Origin: Candidatus Equimonas faecalis
GTDB taxonomy: Bacteria > Bacteroidota > Bacteroidia > Bacteroidales > Bacteroidaceae
Assembly: GCA_018066245.1 (NCBI GenBank)
Contig: JAGHRT010000006.1
Location: 1 to 64,000, forward strand
DNA: 64,000 nucleotides
Direction: 5' to 3'
Part shown: positions 19,334-27,756 of the stretch, one piece after another
Layout: every line of letters begins with the position of its first letter
Position numbering within the stretch: position 1 is the stretch's first letter
Translations under genes and position numbers: made by a program
The notes under the pieces: model-generated
What the model saw: the letters and a program-made list of their open reading frames with translations, nothing else
Database searches by the model: none
Told to the model about the DNA's origin: nothing

Positions 19334-19537
19334 TCATGAGCACTGCTGGTATAAGAACCCTACGATGGTAGCTCCGATTGCTATGTGCCAAATCCAGTGC
19401 AGCAGGTAAAGGCCGAGGACCAGGTACATTACCCAAGCGTACTTGTACTTCTGCGTTTTAGCATCGTAGAATTGATTCTTTAGCCTTTGTTGCAGCTTCG
19501 CAATCCAGCAGAAGCAGAAAGCTTTCTTTATCTTCAT
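19334..19537 (-). CDS. Small membrane protein of unknown function
   Basis: A 67-residue protein. After a basic N-terminus (MKIKKAFCFCWIAKLQQRLK) residues about 33-62 form one or two membrane spans (YAWVMYLVLGLYLLHWIWHI and AIGATIVGFLYQQC). No family recognised. It is flanked by gaps of about 85-100 bases and lies between the MFS carrier gene and the M18 gene, all on the minus strand. The lower part of the gap, near 19285, carries a copy of the CCCCTCCC-type dispersed repeat. Confidence 0.6.
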   Translation of the reverse strand: MKIKKAFCFCWIAKLQQRLKNQFYDAKTQKYKYAWVMYLVLGLYLLHWIWHIAIGATIVGFLYQQCS

Positions 19538-19622
19538 GTGTCAGTGAGCTATGGCAAGTGCGCGAGGGCAATCGTACTGGCAGGGAAGAGTATTATTTCA
19601 TCATCACTTAGTAACTCACACG

Positions 19623-20993
19623 TTACTTAATGTTAGGCTGCTCAAGTCCGTAGTTTTTCTTCTTGTCTTCCATGCGGAGCATCACGGCAATAATAATGGA
19701 TATCACGCCAAATGCAGCAAAGATTGTCATTGACTCGGTGTAGTCGATTATGCCATCGGCATTCGTGTTCTTTTCATTTACCGAACCAATCCACATGGGT
19801 ACCATCGAGAGGCCAATGTTCTGTATGTAGAAAATCACGGCATAGGCCGTGCCGAGGAGTTTCATGGGGATAATCTTGGGCACAGAGGGCCACATTGCTG
19901 AGGGCACCAGGCCGAAAGCTACACCCAGCACTATCATTACGGCAATGGCCAGCACGATGTTTGATACGGGCAAGGCGAAAGTGATGTGGACCATAGTGAG
20001 GAGCACCGATCCGATAATCATCAGCGTGGCTCCTTTGCCGTACTTATCGTAAACGCTGCCAAAGAAGGGCGTGAGGAATATCGTGCCGAATGGGAGCATG
20101 GCTGGTATAAGGCCAGCAAGTTCGGGATCTACGCCATACTTGAACACCATAAGCTTTGTGGCAAACTTGAGGAAGGGGAATACTCCAGCATAGAACATGA
20201 GGCAGAGAAGCGTGATACACCAAAAGCCCTTGTTGGTGAAGAGTATGGGAAGATCGGAGAACTTGAAGCCTTCTTCTTCCTCTGCTTCAGCGGCGTCGGC
20301 CGATGCGTCGAGTTTCTTGTCCATTACGTTGTAAACGAGGAAAGATATCATGCCAATGCACAGACATGCTGCGCCAAGACCTACAGAGGCACTCACGCCG
20401 CCGAATGCGCGGGCTATGGGGAGAGCGGCTCCGAGGGCCACGGCAGTGCCGATGCGTGCAAGTGCTACCTGGAGCCCCATGGCCAGAGCCAGCTCATGGC
20501 CGGTAAACCACTTCACAATCACCTTGCTGACGGTGATGCCGGCTATCTCAGCACCTACACCATAAATAGCGAAACCAAGGCCGGCCAAAGCCACTTGAGC
20601 ATTTACATCACCGCCGAAGGGCACCCAAACAGTGCCATCGAAGGTGTTGGACACTGCGTACCATTTGATAAGCGCACCAGCAAACATCAGGAATGTGGAC
20701 ATCAGGCCGGTAAACCGTATGCCGAACTTGTCGAGAATAATACCGCCAAAGAAAAGGAGCAGCAAGTACACGTTCATCAAACCATAGGCACCTGAGAACC
20801 AGCCATACTCTGAGGAGGTCCAGCCGAGCCCCATGCCGTCTTCGCTACCCAGTGCCGCTGTGAGCAGAGGTTCAAGAGGCGACATTACATCGGTAAAGAA
20901 ATAAGCAAACATCATCGTGACAGACACGATGACAAGCGCCGTCCAGCGGGCGGCCTTTGACTCGCTGAGTTTTTGTTGGAGTGCTTTTGTCAT
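19623..20993 (-). CDS. Major facilitator superfamily transporter
   Basis: A 456-residue inner-membrane carrier with about 12 hydrophobic segments and a charged central loop (DKKLDASADAAEAEEEEGFK, about residues 225-245) between the two halves. The loop GIILDKFGIRFTG matches the MFS motif between spans 2 and 3. The start MTKALQQKLSESKAARW is followed by the first span. The substrate cannot be read from sequence. It starts 29 bases after the stop of the S9 peptidase gene, so co-transcription with it and possibly peptide or amino-acid transport are inference. Confidence 0.85.
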   Translation of the reverse strand: MTKALQQKLSESKAARWTALVIVSVTMMFAYFFTDVMSPLEPLLTAALGSEDGMGLGWTSSEYGWFSGAYGLMNVYLLLLFFGGIILDKFGIRFTGLMSTFLMFAGALIKWYAVSNTFDGTVWVPFGGDVNAQVALAGLGFAIYGVGAEIAGITVSKVIVKWFTGHELALAMGLQVALARIGTAVALGAALPIARAFGGVSASVGLGAACLCIGMISFLVYNVMDKKLDASADAAEAEEEEGFKFSDLPILFTNKGFWCITLLCLMFYAGVFPFLKFATKLMVFKYGVDPELAGLIPAMLPFGTIFLTPFFGSVYDKYGKGATLMIIGSVLLTMVHITFALPVSNIVLAIAVMIVLGVAFGLVPSAMWPSVPKIIPMKLLGTAYAVIFYIQNIGLSMVPMWIGSVNEKNTNADGIIDYTESMTIFAAFGVISIIIAVMLRMEDKKKNYGLEQPNIK

Positions 20994-21022
20994 AATTTGT
21001 ATGGTTCGTTTTTTCGGGGTTA

Positions 21023-23287
21023 TTACTTCAGATACTTATCCAAGAAACGGAAGAATGTGCGCTGCCAGAGTATGCCGTTCTGGGGTTTGAGCACCCAGTG
21101 GTTCTCGTCGGGGAAGAGAAGGAGTTGGGCGTCGAGGCCACGGAGGCGGGCAGCATTGAAGGCCGATTCGGCGTGGGTGTATTCAATGCGGAAGTCCTTC
21201 TGGCCGTGGATGCAGAGGATGGGCGTGTCCCAGTTCTGCACGTAGAGGTGGGGCGACGTCTCGAAGGCCTTCTGCATCTGGCCCTCGGCGTTCTTATACC
21301 AGGGGGCGGCGCCCATGTCCCAGTTGGGGAACCACATTTCTTCGGTCTCAACGTACTGCTGCAGCGTGTTGTAGATGCCGTCGTGGGCGATGAAGGCTTT
21401 GAAGCGCTTGTCGTGGTTGCCGGCCAGCCAATAGACGCTGAAGCCGCCAAAGGAGGCACCCACGGCACCGAGACGGTCCTTATCCACGTAGGGCTCGTTG
21501 GCCACGTCGTCGATGGCAGCGAGGAGGTCCTGCATACACTGGCCCGTGTAGTCGCCGGAGATTTCTTCAAGCCACTCCATGCCGAAGCCGGGCAGGCCGC
21601 GGCGGTTGGGGGCAACGACGATATAGCCGTGGGCAGCCATAATCTGCAAGTTCCAGCGGTATGACCAGAACTGGCTTACGGGGCTTTGGGGGCCACCTTC
21701 GCAGAAGAGGAGGGTGGGGTATTTCTTTGCGGGGTCGAAGTGGGGCGGATAGACCACCCACGAGAGCATTTCCTTGCCATCGGTCGTTTTCGTCCAGCGC
21801 TCCTTGACCTCTCCGAAGGCGAGGCGGGCGTATGTGGCAGCGTTTACGTGGGTGAACTGCTGAGCGGGTACGGCTGTCATCTTGGCCACAAGGTTCTTCT
21901 TGTTGGTATTGACCTCGATGAAGTAGGCCTCGTCTGCCTGACTAAGGCTGTGGCGCTTGACAATGAGGGCGGGTACGCCCTTCTTGTCCCTAGCGGGAAC
22001 ATAGTCGCAGAGACTGTAATCGCACACATCGTCGGTGAGCTGTTTTACGCGGCCTTGGAGGTCTGCCACATATATATTCGTGCGGCCGTGCCAAACGGCG
22101 GTAAAGTACAGCAGCTTGCTGTCGGGGCTCCAGAGGTAATCTTCCACGCCGCTTTGACGGCCTTCGCCAAGATCTTCGGTTACAAAGGTGTACTTGCCAG
22201 TAGCCAGTTCCATGACACAGAGGCGGGTGCGGTCGCTCTCGTAGCCGTCACGTTCCATGGAGCGGAAAGCAATGTACTTGCCGTCAGGTGAGAAGGCGGG
22301 ATTGTCGTCATAGCCGGCGAAGAGGGCTCGATGGCCATAGCCAGAGATATTGCCCTTGGGGCCTGCGTTTACCTGTTGCTGCTCAAGGGAGCGGGTATAA
22401 TCCTGAGGGATGTCCTCATAGTCCTGCCCTTTGCAGAGATTAACCACCTCGTGGCACATCTGACCGTCGGCACCCTCCATAGCGGCCTCAACCGTCCAGA
22501 GGAAAATGTCGCTGTCGGTGCTGACGGCATAGTTGCGGCCTGTTTTTTTGCGACAAGTGTAGGCTATCTGCTTGCCGTCGGGGCTCCAAGCAAGTTGCTC
22601 CACGCCGCCGAAAGGCTCCATGGGGCATTCGTAAGGTTCGCCCTCCAAGATATCGCACACGAATGTAGCGGTCCCCTCCTTAATCGTATAAAGGAAGGGG
22701 TGGGGTGCGGCTGTTACGTAGTGATCCCAATGCTTATACATGAGGTCGTTGATGACCATACCGCTGGCCAGAGGCAGGTCGGGTTCCTTTTCTGCTATGG
22801 CGGTGTGCTGCTTCACTTCCTGCACGCAAATGAGCTTGGTGGCATCAGGCGAGAAGAGGAAGTCGCCGACGTTGCCGTCTGTGTGAGTAATTTGCTGGCG
22901 ACCAGTGCCGTCGGCGGCCATCGTCCACACTTCGCCACCCGAGAGAAAGGCGATGCGTCCGTCGGGAAGGTAGGTGGCGCTACTCTCGCTCTTGTCGGCG
23001 GCAGTGAGCTGCACGGCCTGACCACTCCTCATGTCTTTGCAAAAGATTACGGAGCGGCTGTTATTTTTCTCCACACTGTAATAGCTTACGGCATAGACAC
23101 ACTGACTGCCATCGGCCTTCATACTGACAGCCCCCATACGTCCCATGGCCCAAAGGTCTTCGGGTGTCATAAGAAGCCGCCCCGACCCCTCCCTTAAAGG
23201 ACGGGGTGTAGAATGTATTTGCTGGGTGGTGCCCATTACTCCAAAAATAATGCTTGAAAGTATTATTATTTTATAAAGGTATTTCAT
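21023..23287 (-). CDS. S9 family (prolyl oligopeptidase) serine peptidase, DPP5-like
   Basis: A 754-residue secreted or periplasmic peptidase. Signal segment MKYLYKIIILSSIIFGVMG is followed by MTPEDLWAMGRMGAVSMKAD and WD40/beta-propeller-like repeats, then the alpha/beta-hydrolase domain with GASFGGFS (Ser about residue 612), QKDFR (Asp about 697) and ENHW (His about 730). DPP5 of Porphyromonas has a similar plan. The ATG at 23285 was chosen because upstream codons have no protein character. Residues about 27-38 (TPRPLREGSGRLL) are encoded by a copy of a dispersed intergenic repeat. It lies 73 bases after yidC. Confidence 0.88.
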   Translation of the reverse strand: MKYLYKIIILSSIIFGVMGTTQQIHSTPRPLREGSGRLLMTPEDLWAMGRMGAVSMKADGSQCVYAVSYYSVEKNNSRSVIFCKDMRSGQAVQLTAADKSESSATYLPDGRIAFLSGGEVWTMAADGTGRQQITHTDGNVGDFLFSPDATKLICVQEVKQHTAIAEKEPDLPLASGMVINDLMYKHWDHYVTAAPHPFLYTIKEGTATFVCDILEGEPYECPMEPFGGVEQLAWSPDGKQIAYTCRKKTGRNYAVSTDSDIFLWTVEAAMEGADGQMCHEVVNLCKGQDYEDIPQDYTRSLEQQQVNAGPKGNISGYGHRALFAGYDDNPAFSPDGKYIAFRSMERDGYESDRTRLCVMELATGKYTFVTEDLGEGRQSGVEDYLWSPDSKLLYFTAVWHGRTNIYVADLQGRVKQLTDDVCDYSLCDYVPARDKKGVPALIVKRHSLSQADEAYFIEVNTNKKNLVAKMTAVPAQQFTHVNAATYARLAFGEVKERWTKTTDGKEMLSWVVYPPHFDPAKKYPTLLFCEGGPQSPVSQFWSYRWNLQIMAAHGYIVVAPNRRGLPGFGMEWLEEISGDYTGQCMQDLLAAIDDVANEPYVDKDRLGAVGASFGGFSVYWLAGNHDKRFKAFIAHDGIYNTLQQYVETEEMWFPNWDMGAAPWYKNAEGQMQKAFETSPHLYVQNWDTPILCIHGQKDFRIEYTHAESAFNAARLRGLDAQLLLFPDENHWVLKPQNGILWQRTFFRFLDKYLK
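23168..23212. repeat. Dispersed CCCCTCCC-TTTAAAGG-type repeat inside the S9 peptidase gene
   Basis: The plus strand reads CCCCGACCCCTCCCTTAAAG followed by GACGGGG, an inverted repeat of the type also found in intergenic positions at 43193-43222 (CTCCCCCTTTAAGGGGAG), near 19285 and at 55420-55490. Here it lies in frame just after the signal peptide of the S9 gene. Confidence 0.55.
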
Positions 23288-23360
23288 AGGCTGTGGGTAT
23301 TTACTCCCCTCCATGTGCTTTTGGCGACGGCCAAAAGACCGAGGGGGTGGGGTGGGTCTT

Positions 23361-25268
23361 TTATTTCTTGTAGCGGGCCTGCTTTTCTTCCAGCATTTTC
23401 TGCTGTTGCTCCTGTAGGGCAGCCAGACGTGCGGCCAGGCCTGTGGGTTTCTTGTTGGGGTCTTGTTTGTTGCGGCGGTAGTTCTCCTCCAACTTTTCGA
23501 GGAGTTTAGCATCGTCGGTGGTGGCGCGGAGGTACCACATCGTGATGGCTGAGAAGAGGAGGGAGATGAAGTAATAGAAGTTCAGGCCGGCGCTGTACTT
23601 GTTGAACATAAAGAAGAACACCACGGGCATCAAATACATCATCCACTGCATCATCTTCATCGTTTGCGCCTGTTCGGGAGCCACGGCCATCGTGTCGCGC
23701 TGCTGACGCATGGTCAGGTAGCTGTATATCACATTGGTGGCACAGAAGAGGAGACAGAACAGGCTCAGATGGTTGCCTATGAGAGGCAAGCCGGCGTTCC
23801 AGCTCAACAGGGAGTCGTAGGTACTGAGGTCTTCCGCCCAGAGGAGCGATTGCTGACGCATTTCAATGGCATTGGGCACAAAGTTGAACATGGCAATCCA
23901 GATAGGCATCTGAATGAGCATAGGCAGGCAGCCGCCCATCGGGTTCACGCCGTATTGCGACTGCAGGGCCATCATTTCCTGCTGGCGCTTCATGGCATCC
24001 TCCTGATTGGGATATTTTTTCGTAATCTCGTCCATTTTGGGCTTCAGCACGCGCATCTTCGCACTGCTGAGGTAGCTCTTTTTAGTCGGGCCGTACACAA
24101 TGACGCGGAGCAAAAGGGTGATGAGCAACAGGACGATGCCCATGGGAAGCCCGATTTTGGTAAGGAAGTCAAACACATAGAGCGTGAAAAAGCGGTTTAT
24201 CCAACGCACAATAGGCCAGCCCAGATAGACAAGTTCCTGCAACTCCATCTCATCCTTTGTGAGGCGCACCTTCTCCATGCTTTGCAGAAGGCGATAATTA
24301 TTGGGGCCAAAGTAGAACTGAAGGCGCGTCGGATCGTTACCCGTGGGGTCAAAACTGACATCGGCCTTGCAGCTGTAGTTTTTCAGGTAGCCGCTACCTT
24401 CCTCCTCGGGCGTACTGGTGAGTTGTGCGCCATTGAGCGGTTTGCCGCCAATGAGCACGGCGGAAAAATACTGGTTCTTGAAGGCCACCCAGTCCACATC
24501 GTGCTCTGGCGTAGCGGTTTCCTCCTTCTGTTCGGAAAGCTTTTCTGTGTCGCCATTGCTGCGGTAGGTCAGGGTGGAATACATGTTCTCGAAGTAAAAG
24601 CCCTTTTCCTGCTGGCGCACGCGGTCGAGCCACGTCAGGGTGAAAGACTTGCAGCGCACGGGGAAAGTGTTGCTGAGCCCCACAGCATGAACTGTGAGGT
24701 TCACCATATAGTTGTCTGGCAGGAGGTCATAGGTGAAGTCGAGCGTGCCCGTGCGGTCGGCCAGACGGAGTGTTACGCTGCTGTCGCTCTGTGCCACGGG
24801 GACAAATTGGAACTCGCGGGTATCCACGTTCAGTTCCTTGGCCTCAAACGCGAGGTTCATGCTGGCCGTAGTCGCATCGAAGAGCACGAGGGCACTGTCG
24901 GTGCCTGCGGCGAAACTGGCGTAGTCCTTGTACTCATTGAGCAACACGCGGGAAGGCACGGCACCTACGGGATTGATTTCCACCGTTACCTTGTTGTTGC
25001 GCAACACAATGGGAGCACATTCCCCACCTTGGTGGCGCTGTGCGGAAAAGAGCGAGGTGGTGTCGGCAGCCAGTGCCTCGGCCCGCTGCAAAGCGGCTAC
25101 GCTGTCGGCCACAGCCTTTTTCTTGGCGCGGGCCTGCTCAACGAGGGCTATGCTGTCCTGTTGAGCCTGCAAGGCAGCTTGTTCTGTGTACTGGTCCTGA
25201 TTGTAATAGGAAAAACCTATAAGCAGGATGGCAATAAGGATAAACCCAATGATGGTATTCTTGTCCAT
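23361..25268 (-). CDS. yidC: Membrane protein insertase YidC
   Basis: A 635-residue inner-membrane insertase and chaperone acting alone or with SecYEG. The N-terminal anchor is MDKNTIIGFILIAILLIGFSYY, followed by a large periplasmic domain (about residues 75-345) and the conserved five-span core with GLPMGIVLLLITLLLRVIVYGP, MGGCLPMLIQMPIWIAMFNF and FNKYSAGLNFYYFISLLFSA. The basic C-terminal tail KMLEEKQARYKK is typical of Bacteroidetes. A TAnnTTTG element lies upstream on the minus strand (25328-25335). Confidence 0.97.
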   Translation of the reverse strand: MDKNTIIGFILIAILLIGFSYYNQDQYTEQAALQAQQDSIALVEQARAKKKAVADSVAALQRAEALAADTTSLFSAQRHQGGECAPIVLRNNKVTVEINPVGAVPSRVLLNEYKDYASFAAGTDSALVLFDATTASMNLAFEAKELNVDTREFQFVPVAQSDSSVTLRLADRTGTLDFTYDLLPDNYMVNLTVHAVGLSNTFPVRCKSFTLTWLDRVRQQEKGFYFENMYSTLTYRSNGDTEKLSEQKEETATPEHDVDWVAFKNQYFSAVLIGGKPLNGAQLTSTPEEEGSGYLKNYSCKADVSFDPTGNDPTRLQFYFGPNNYRLLQSMEKVRLTKDEMELQELVYLGWPIVRWINRFFTLYVFDFLTKIGLPMGIVLLLITLLLRVIVYGPTKKSYLSSAKMRVLKPKMDEITKKYPNQEDAMKRQQEMMALQSQYGVNPMGGCLPMLIQMPIWIAMFNFVPNAIEMRQQSLLWAEDLSTYDSLLSWNAGLPLIGNHLSLFCLLFCATNVIYSYLTMRQQRDTMAVAPEQAQTMKMMQWMMYLMPVVFFFMFNKYSAGLNFYYFISLLFSAITMWYLRATTDDAKLLEKLEENYRRNKQDPNKKPTGLAARLAALQEQQQKMLEEKQARYKK

Positions 25269-25327
25269 AATTCTTTCTGGGGAGGCATTTCTGCCTCTTT
25301 AGTGTACGGAAAAATGCTTTTTCTCGG

Positions 25328-25335
25328 CAAAGGTA
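25328..25335 (-). promoter_or_regulatory. TAnnTTTG (-7) element for yidC
   Basis: Minus-strand TACCTTTG lies about 60 bases before the yidC ATG. No good -33 TTTG was found at the right distance. It stands back to back with the plus-strand element at 25358. Confidence 0.45.
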
Positions 25336-25357
25336 CGAAAAATCTGCAAGAAAAGCG

Positions 25358-25365
25358 TAACTTTG
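25358..25365 (+). promoter_or_regulatory. TAnnTTTG (-7) element for the DUF3078 gene
   Basis: TAACTTTG lies 28 bases before the ATG at 25394. The -33 region is poor. It is divergent from the yidC element. Confidence 0.5.
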
Positions 25366-25393
25366 CAAGCGAAAACATCAAAAAAAAGCGACT

Positions 25394-26797
25394 ATGTATA
25401 AAATAAGAGCGGCTGCAGCTGCCATTTTGGCCTGTATGATTATCAGCCTCCCCGCGCTTTCGGCCACCCGCGCCAGTGAAGGCAAGTCCCATCCCTCTGT
25501 TTCGTCAAATACCAAAGCCACACGCGACAAGTACCTTGCCGCACTCGATTCGCTGAGGCAGGCCTACCTCGACTGGAAGTACGAGGGCGGCGACACGCTC
25601 AGCAACCCCTATCTTTTCCAGTTGCTTTCCTCACCCACATTCTTCCCCACGGCCACGCAGCAGAGCCTGGGCTCGCTTCCCGCCCAGACGGAGGAGGGCA
25701 CTTTCAGCCGCGACGTACAGCAGCGCACAGCTTCCATCAACAGCCTCCTGTCGGGCGTGTATGCCACCCAGCCGTGGCTCATCAGCCGTATGGCCGACAC
25801 GGCTGCCACGACTGCCGACAGCGTGATGGCGGCAGCCTCCGTCAGCACGGACACGCCCCCCGCGTTCATTGCACCCGCCGAAGTACAGCCCGCTCCCGCG
25901 CCGACGGTCGATGAAAGCAAGGTGGAAGTGTTTCTGGGCGACATGGACGCGTTCCACATCAAGGTGAAGCGCCCCAACTTCTGGAGCATAAAAGGCAATT
26001 TCAACGTGCAGTTGCAGCAGACCTATTTCAGCGACAACTGGTACAAGGGCGGCGACAACAGCTTTGCCGCCAACGGGCAGTTTTCCATAGAAGCCAACTA
26101 CGACAACAAGCAGAAACTGCGTTGGGACAACAAGCTGGAACTGAAGATGGGCTTCCAGACGGTGAACAGCTACTCCCTCACGGGCCGCTTTAAGCCGACA
26201 GCCGACCTCCTGCGCCTGACTTCAAAAGTGGGCATTAAGGCTTTCAACCACTGGTACTACACCCTGGCTCTCCAGACGTGGACGCAAATGGCACAATCGA
26301 GGGAATACTATAACGATGCCGACGGCAAGGAGCGCTACCGCGTGGCTTCGGACTTCATGTCGCCCTTCGAGGCCGTGCTCTCCCTCGGTATGGAATACAA
26401 ATTGGAGAAGAAGCGCTTCACAATCAACGCCAACCTCGCCCCCGTGGCCGTGAACTACAAACACGTCAGCCGCACACTTTTCAAAGATGACCAGACGCTC
26501 TACCAGAAGTTCGGCCTGAAACGCCACGACCGCTTTGATTTCGGTTCCACGTTTACCGTTACCACCAAGCTGGCCGTGTGTAAGCAACTGGTGTGGGACT
26601 GCCGTCTGTACTTCTTCACGTCCTATCACCACACTACGGCGGAATGGGAAAACACATTCTCGCTGAAGGTGAACAAATACCTTTCCACGAAGCTCTTCCT
26701 CTACCCGCGTTTCGACGATGCCGTGCAGAAGGGCAGCAGCAACACCTACTTCCAGTTCAAGGAATACCTTTCGGTGGGCCTTGACGTAAGTTTCTGA
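25394..26797 (+). CDS. DUF3078 domain outer-membrane protein
   Basis: A 467-residue protein with signal peptide MYKIRAAAAAILACMIISLPALSA. Residues about 30-185 form a low-complexity, Ala/Ser/Thr-rich linker. The remainder is a beta-rich barrel-like domain starting PNFWSIKGNFNVQLQQTYFS and then DNWYKGGDNSF, with alternating aromatic strands and a C-terminus ending in aromatic-rich FKEYLSVGLDVSF. This matches the DUF3078 proteins of Bacteroidetes, whose function is unknown. It converges on trmB with only 13 bases between the stops. Confidence 0.85.
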   Translation: MYKIRAAAAAILACMIISLPALSATRASEGKSHPSVSSNTKATRDKYLAALDSLRQAYLDWKYEGGDTLSNPYLFQLLSSPTFFPTATQQSLGSLPAQTEEGTFSRDVQQRTASINSLLSGVYATQPWLISRMADTAATTADSVMAAASVSTDTPPAFIAPAEVQPAPAPTVDESKVEVFLGDMDAFHIKVKRPNFWSIKGNFNVQLQQTYFSDNWYKGGDNSFAANGQFSIEANYDNKQKLRWDNKLELKMGFQTVNSYSLTGRFKPTADLLRLTSKVGIKAFNHWYYTLALQTWTQMAQSREYYNDADGKERYRVASDFMSPFEAVLSLGMEYKLEKKRFTINANLAPVAVNYKHVSRTLFKDDQTLYQKFGLKRHDRFDFGSTFTVTTKLAVCKQLVWDCRLYFFTSYHHTTAEWENTFSLKVNKYLSTKLFLYPRFDDAVQKGSSNTYFQFKEYLSVGLDVSF

Positions 26798-26819
26798 AAA
26801 AAGCCGCCCCCTATCGGCT
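26795..26819 (-). terminator. Terminator overlapping the trmB stop codon
   Basis: Minus-strand AGCCG (26815-26819) pairs with CGGCT (26802-26806) and is followed by TTTTTT. The TAG stop of trmB (26811-26813) lies in the loop, so the hairpin begins inside the coding sequence. Confidence 0.6.
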
Positions 26820-27569
26820 CACCTCCAGGCCGGAGCGTTTCTGGCGATGGTAGGAGCGGTAGTCGTCGAGGGGGATTTCAATGTCGGGTTCGGCCAACGG
26901 CACCCCGTGCGGCAGGCTGAAACGCAAATACTTAATAGCCAGCCCACGCTCCAGCCACTGCTGTTCGTAGTAAGTCTGTATGCCGAGTATGGGGTCGTCC
27001 TGCACTTCGGCGTAGAGGTCGGCCACGATGCAGGCGGCAGGCAGCCGGTTGGCCTCCACAAGCGCACGCGTGTAAGTATATAGGAAATTGGAGTCCGTCT
27101 TTACATGGATGAGGCCACCGTCCTTCAAGAAGCGGCGGTAGCGCTCCAGGAAAAACGTGGAGGTCAGGCGCTTGGTGGCCTTTTTCATCTGGGGGTCGGA
27201 AAAGGTGAGCCAGATTTCGCTCACCTCGCCCGGGGCAAAAAAGCGTTCAAGAAACTCTATGTGCGTGCGGAGGAAGGCCACATTGGCCATGCCGCCGCTT
27301 AGGGCTTGGGAGGCCCCGTGCCACATGCGCGAGCCCTTTATATCGACGCCGAGGAAGTTTTTGTCGGGAAAAAGGCGGCCCAATCCCACACAGTATTCGC
27401 CGCGCCCGCAACCCAACTCAAGCACGATGGGACGGTCGTTGCCAAAGGCTCGTTCCGCCCAGTGGCCGCGCATGTCGTCCTCCCACGGAAGGGGGGTGAT
27501 GCAGGCCGACTGATAGACGTTGGGGAAGGTGGCCATGTCGGCAAACTTGGCCAGTTTATTCTTGCCCAT
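26811..27569 (-). CDS. trmB: tRNA (guanine-N7-)-methyltransferase
   Basis: A 252-residue SAM-dependent enzyme methylating G46 in the tRNA variable loop. The SAM-binding motif is [20 protein letters not shown], and [12 protein letters not shown] and [20 protein letters not shown] follow (the usual motif is FPDPW, here FSDPQM, as in Bacteroidetes homologues). The start overlaps the end of xseB by 14 bases, so it belongs to the xseA-xseB-trmB transcript. Confidence 0.92.
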   Translation of the reverse strand: MGKNKLAKFADMATFPNVYQSACITPLPWEDDMRGHWAERAFGNDRPIVLELGCGRGEYCVGLGRLFPDKNFLGVDIKGSRMWHGASQALSGGMANVAFLRTHIEFLERFFAPGEVSEIWLTFSDPQMKKATKRLTSTFFLERYRRFLKDGGLIHVKTDSNFLYTYTRALVEANRLPAACIVADLYAEVQDDPILGIQTYYEQQWLERGLAIKYLRFSLPHGVPLAEPDIEIPLDDYRSYHRQKRSGLEVSR

Positions 27570-27756
27570 CGGTCTGTAGGATTTTGTTTACGTCCTGTTC
27601 GGCGGCCCCCAGCTTTTCCTTACAGAAATCCAGGAGCTGGCGGGCTTCCTTCAGGGCCTCGGAAAGTTTGTCAATGTCCAGTTGGCCCTGTTCGATGCTG
27701 GCCGTGAGCTGTTCGAGGCGTTTCACGGCCTCGGAATAGGTCATGTCTTTCTTCAT
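27556..27756 (-). CDS. xseB: Exodeoxyribonuclease VII small subunit
   Basis: A 66-residue helical protein ([20 protein letters not shown], then [20 protein letters not shown]) that forms the multimeric exonuclease VII with XseA, degrading single-stranded DNA. The start was set at the ATG overlapping the xseA stop (ATGA), because upstream codons in the same frame are antisense-like to xseA. Length is typical. Confidence 0.93.
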   Translation of the reverse strand: MKKDMTYSEAVKRLEQLTASIEQGQLDIDKLSEALKEARQLLDFCKEKLGAAEQDVNKILQTDGQE

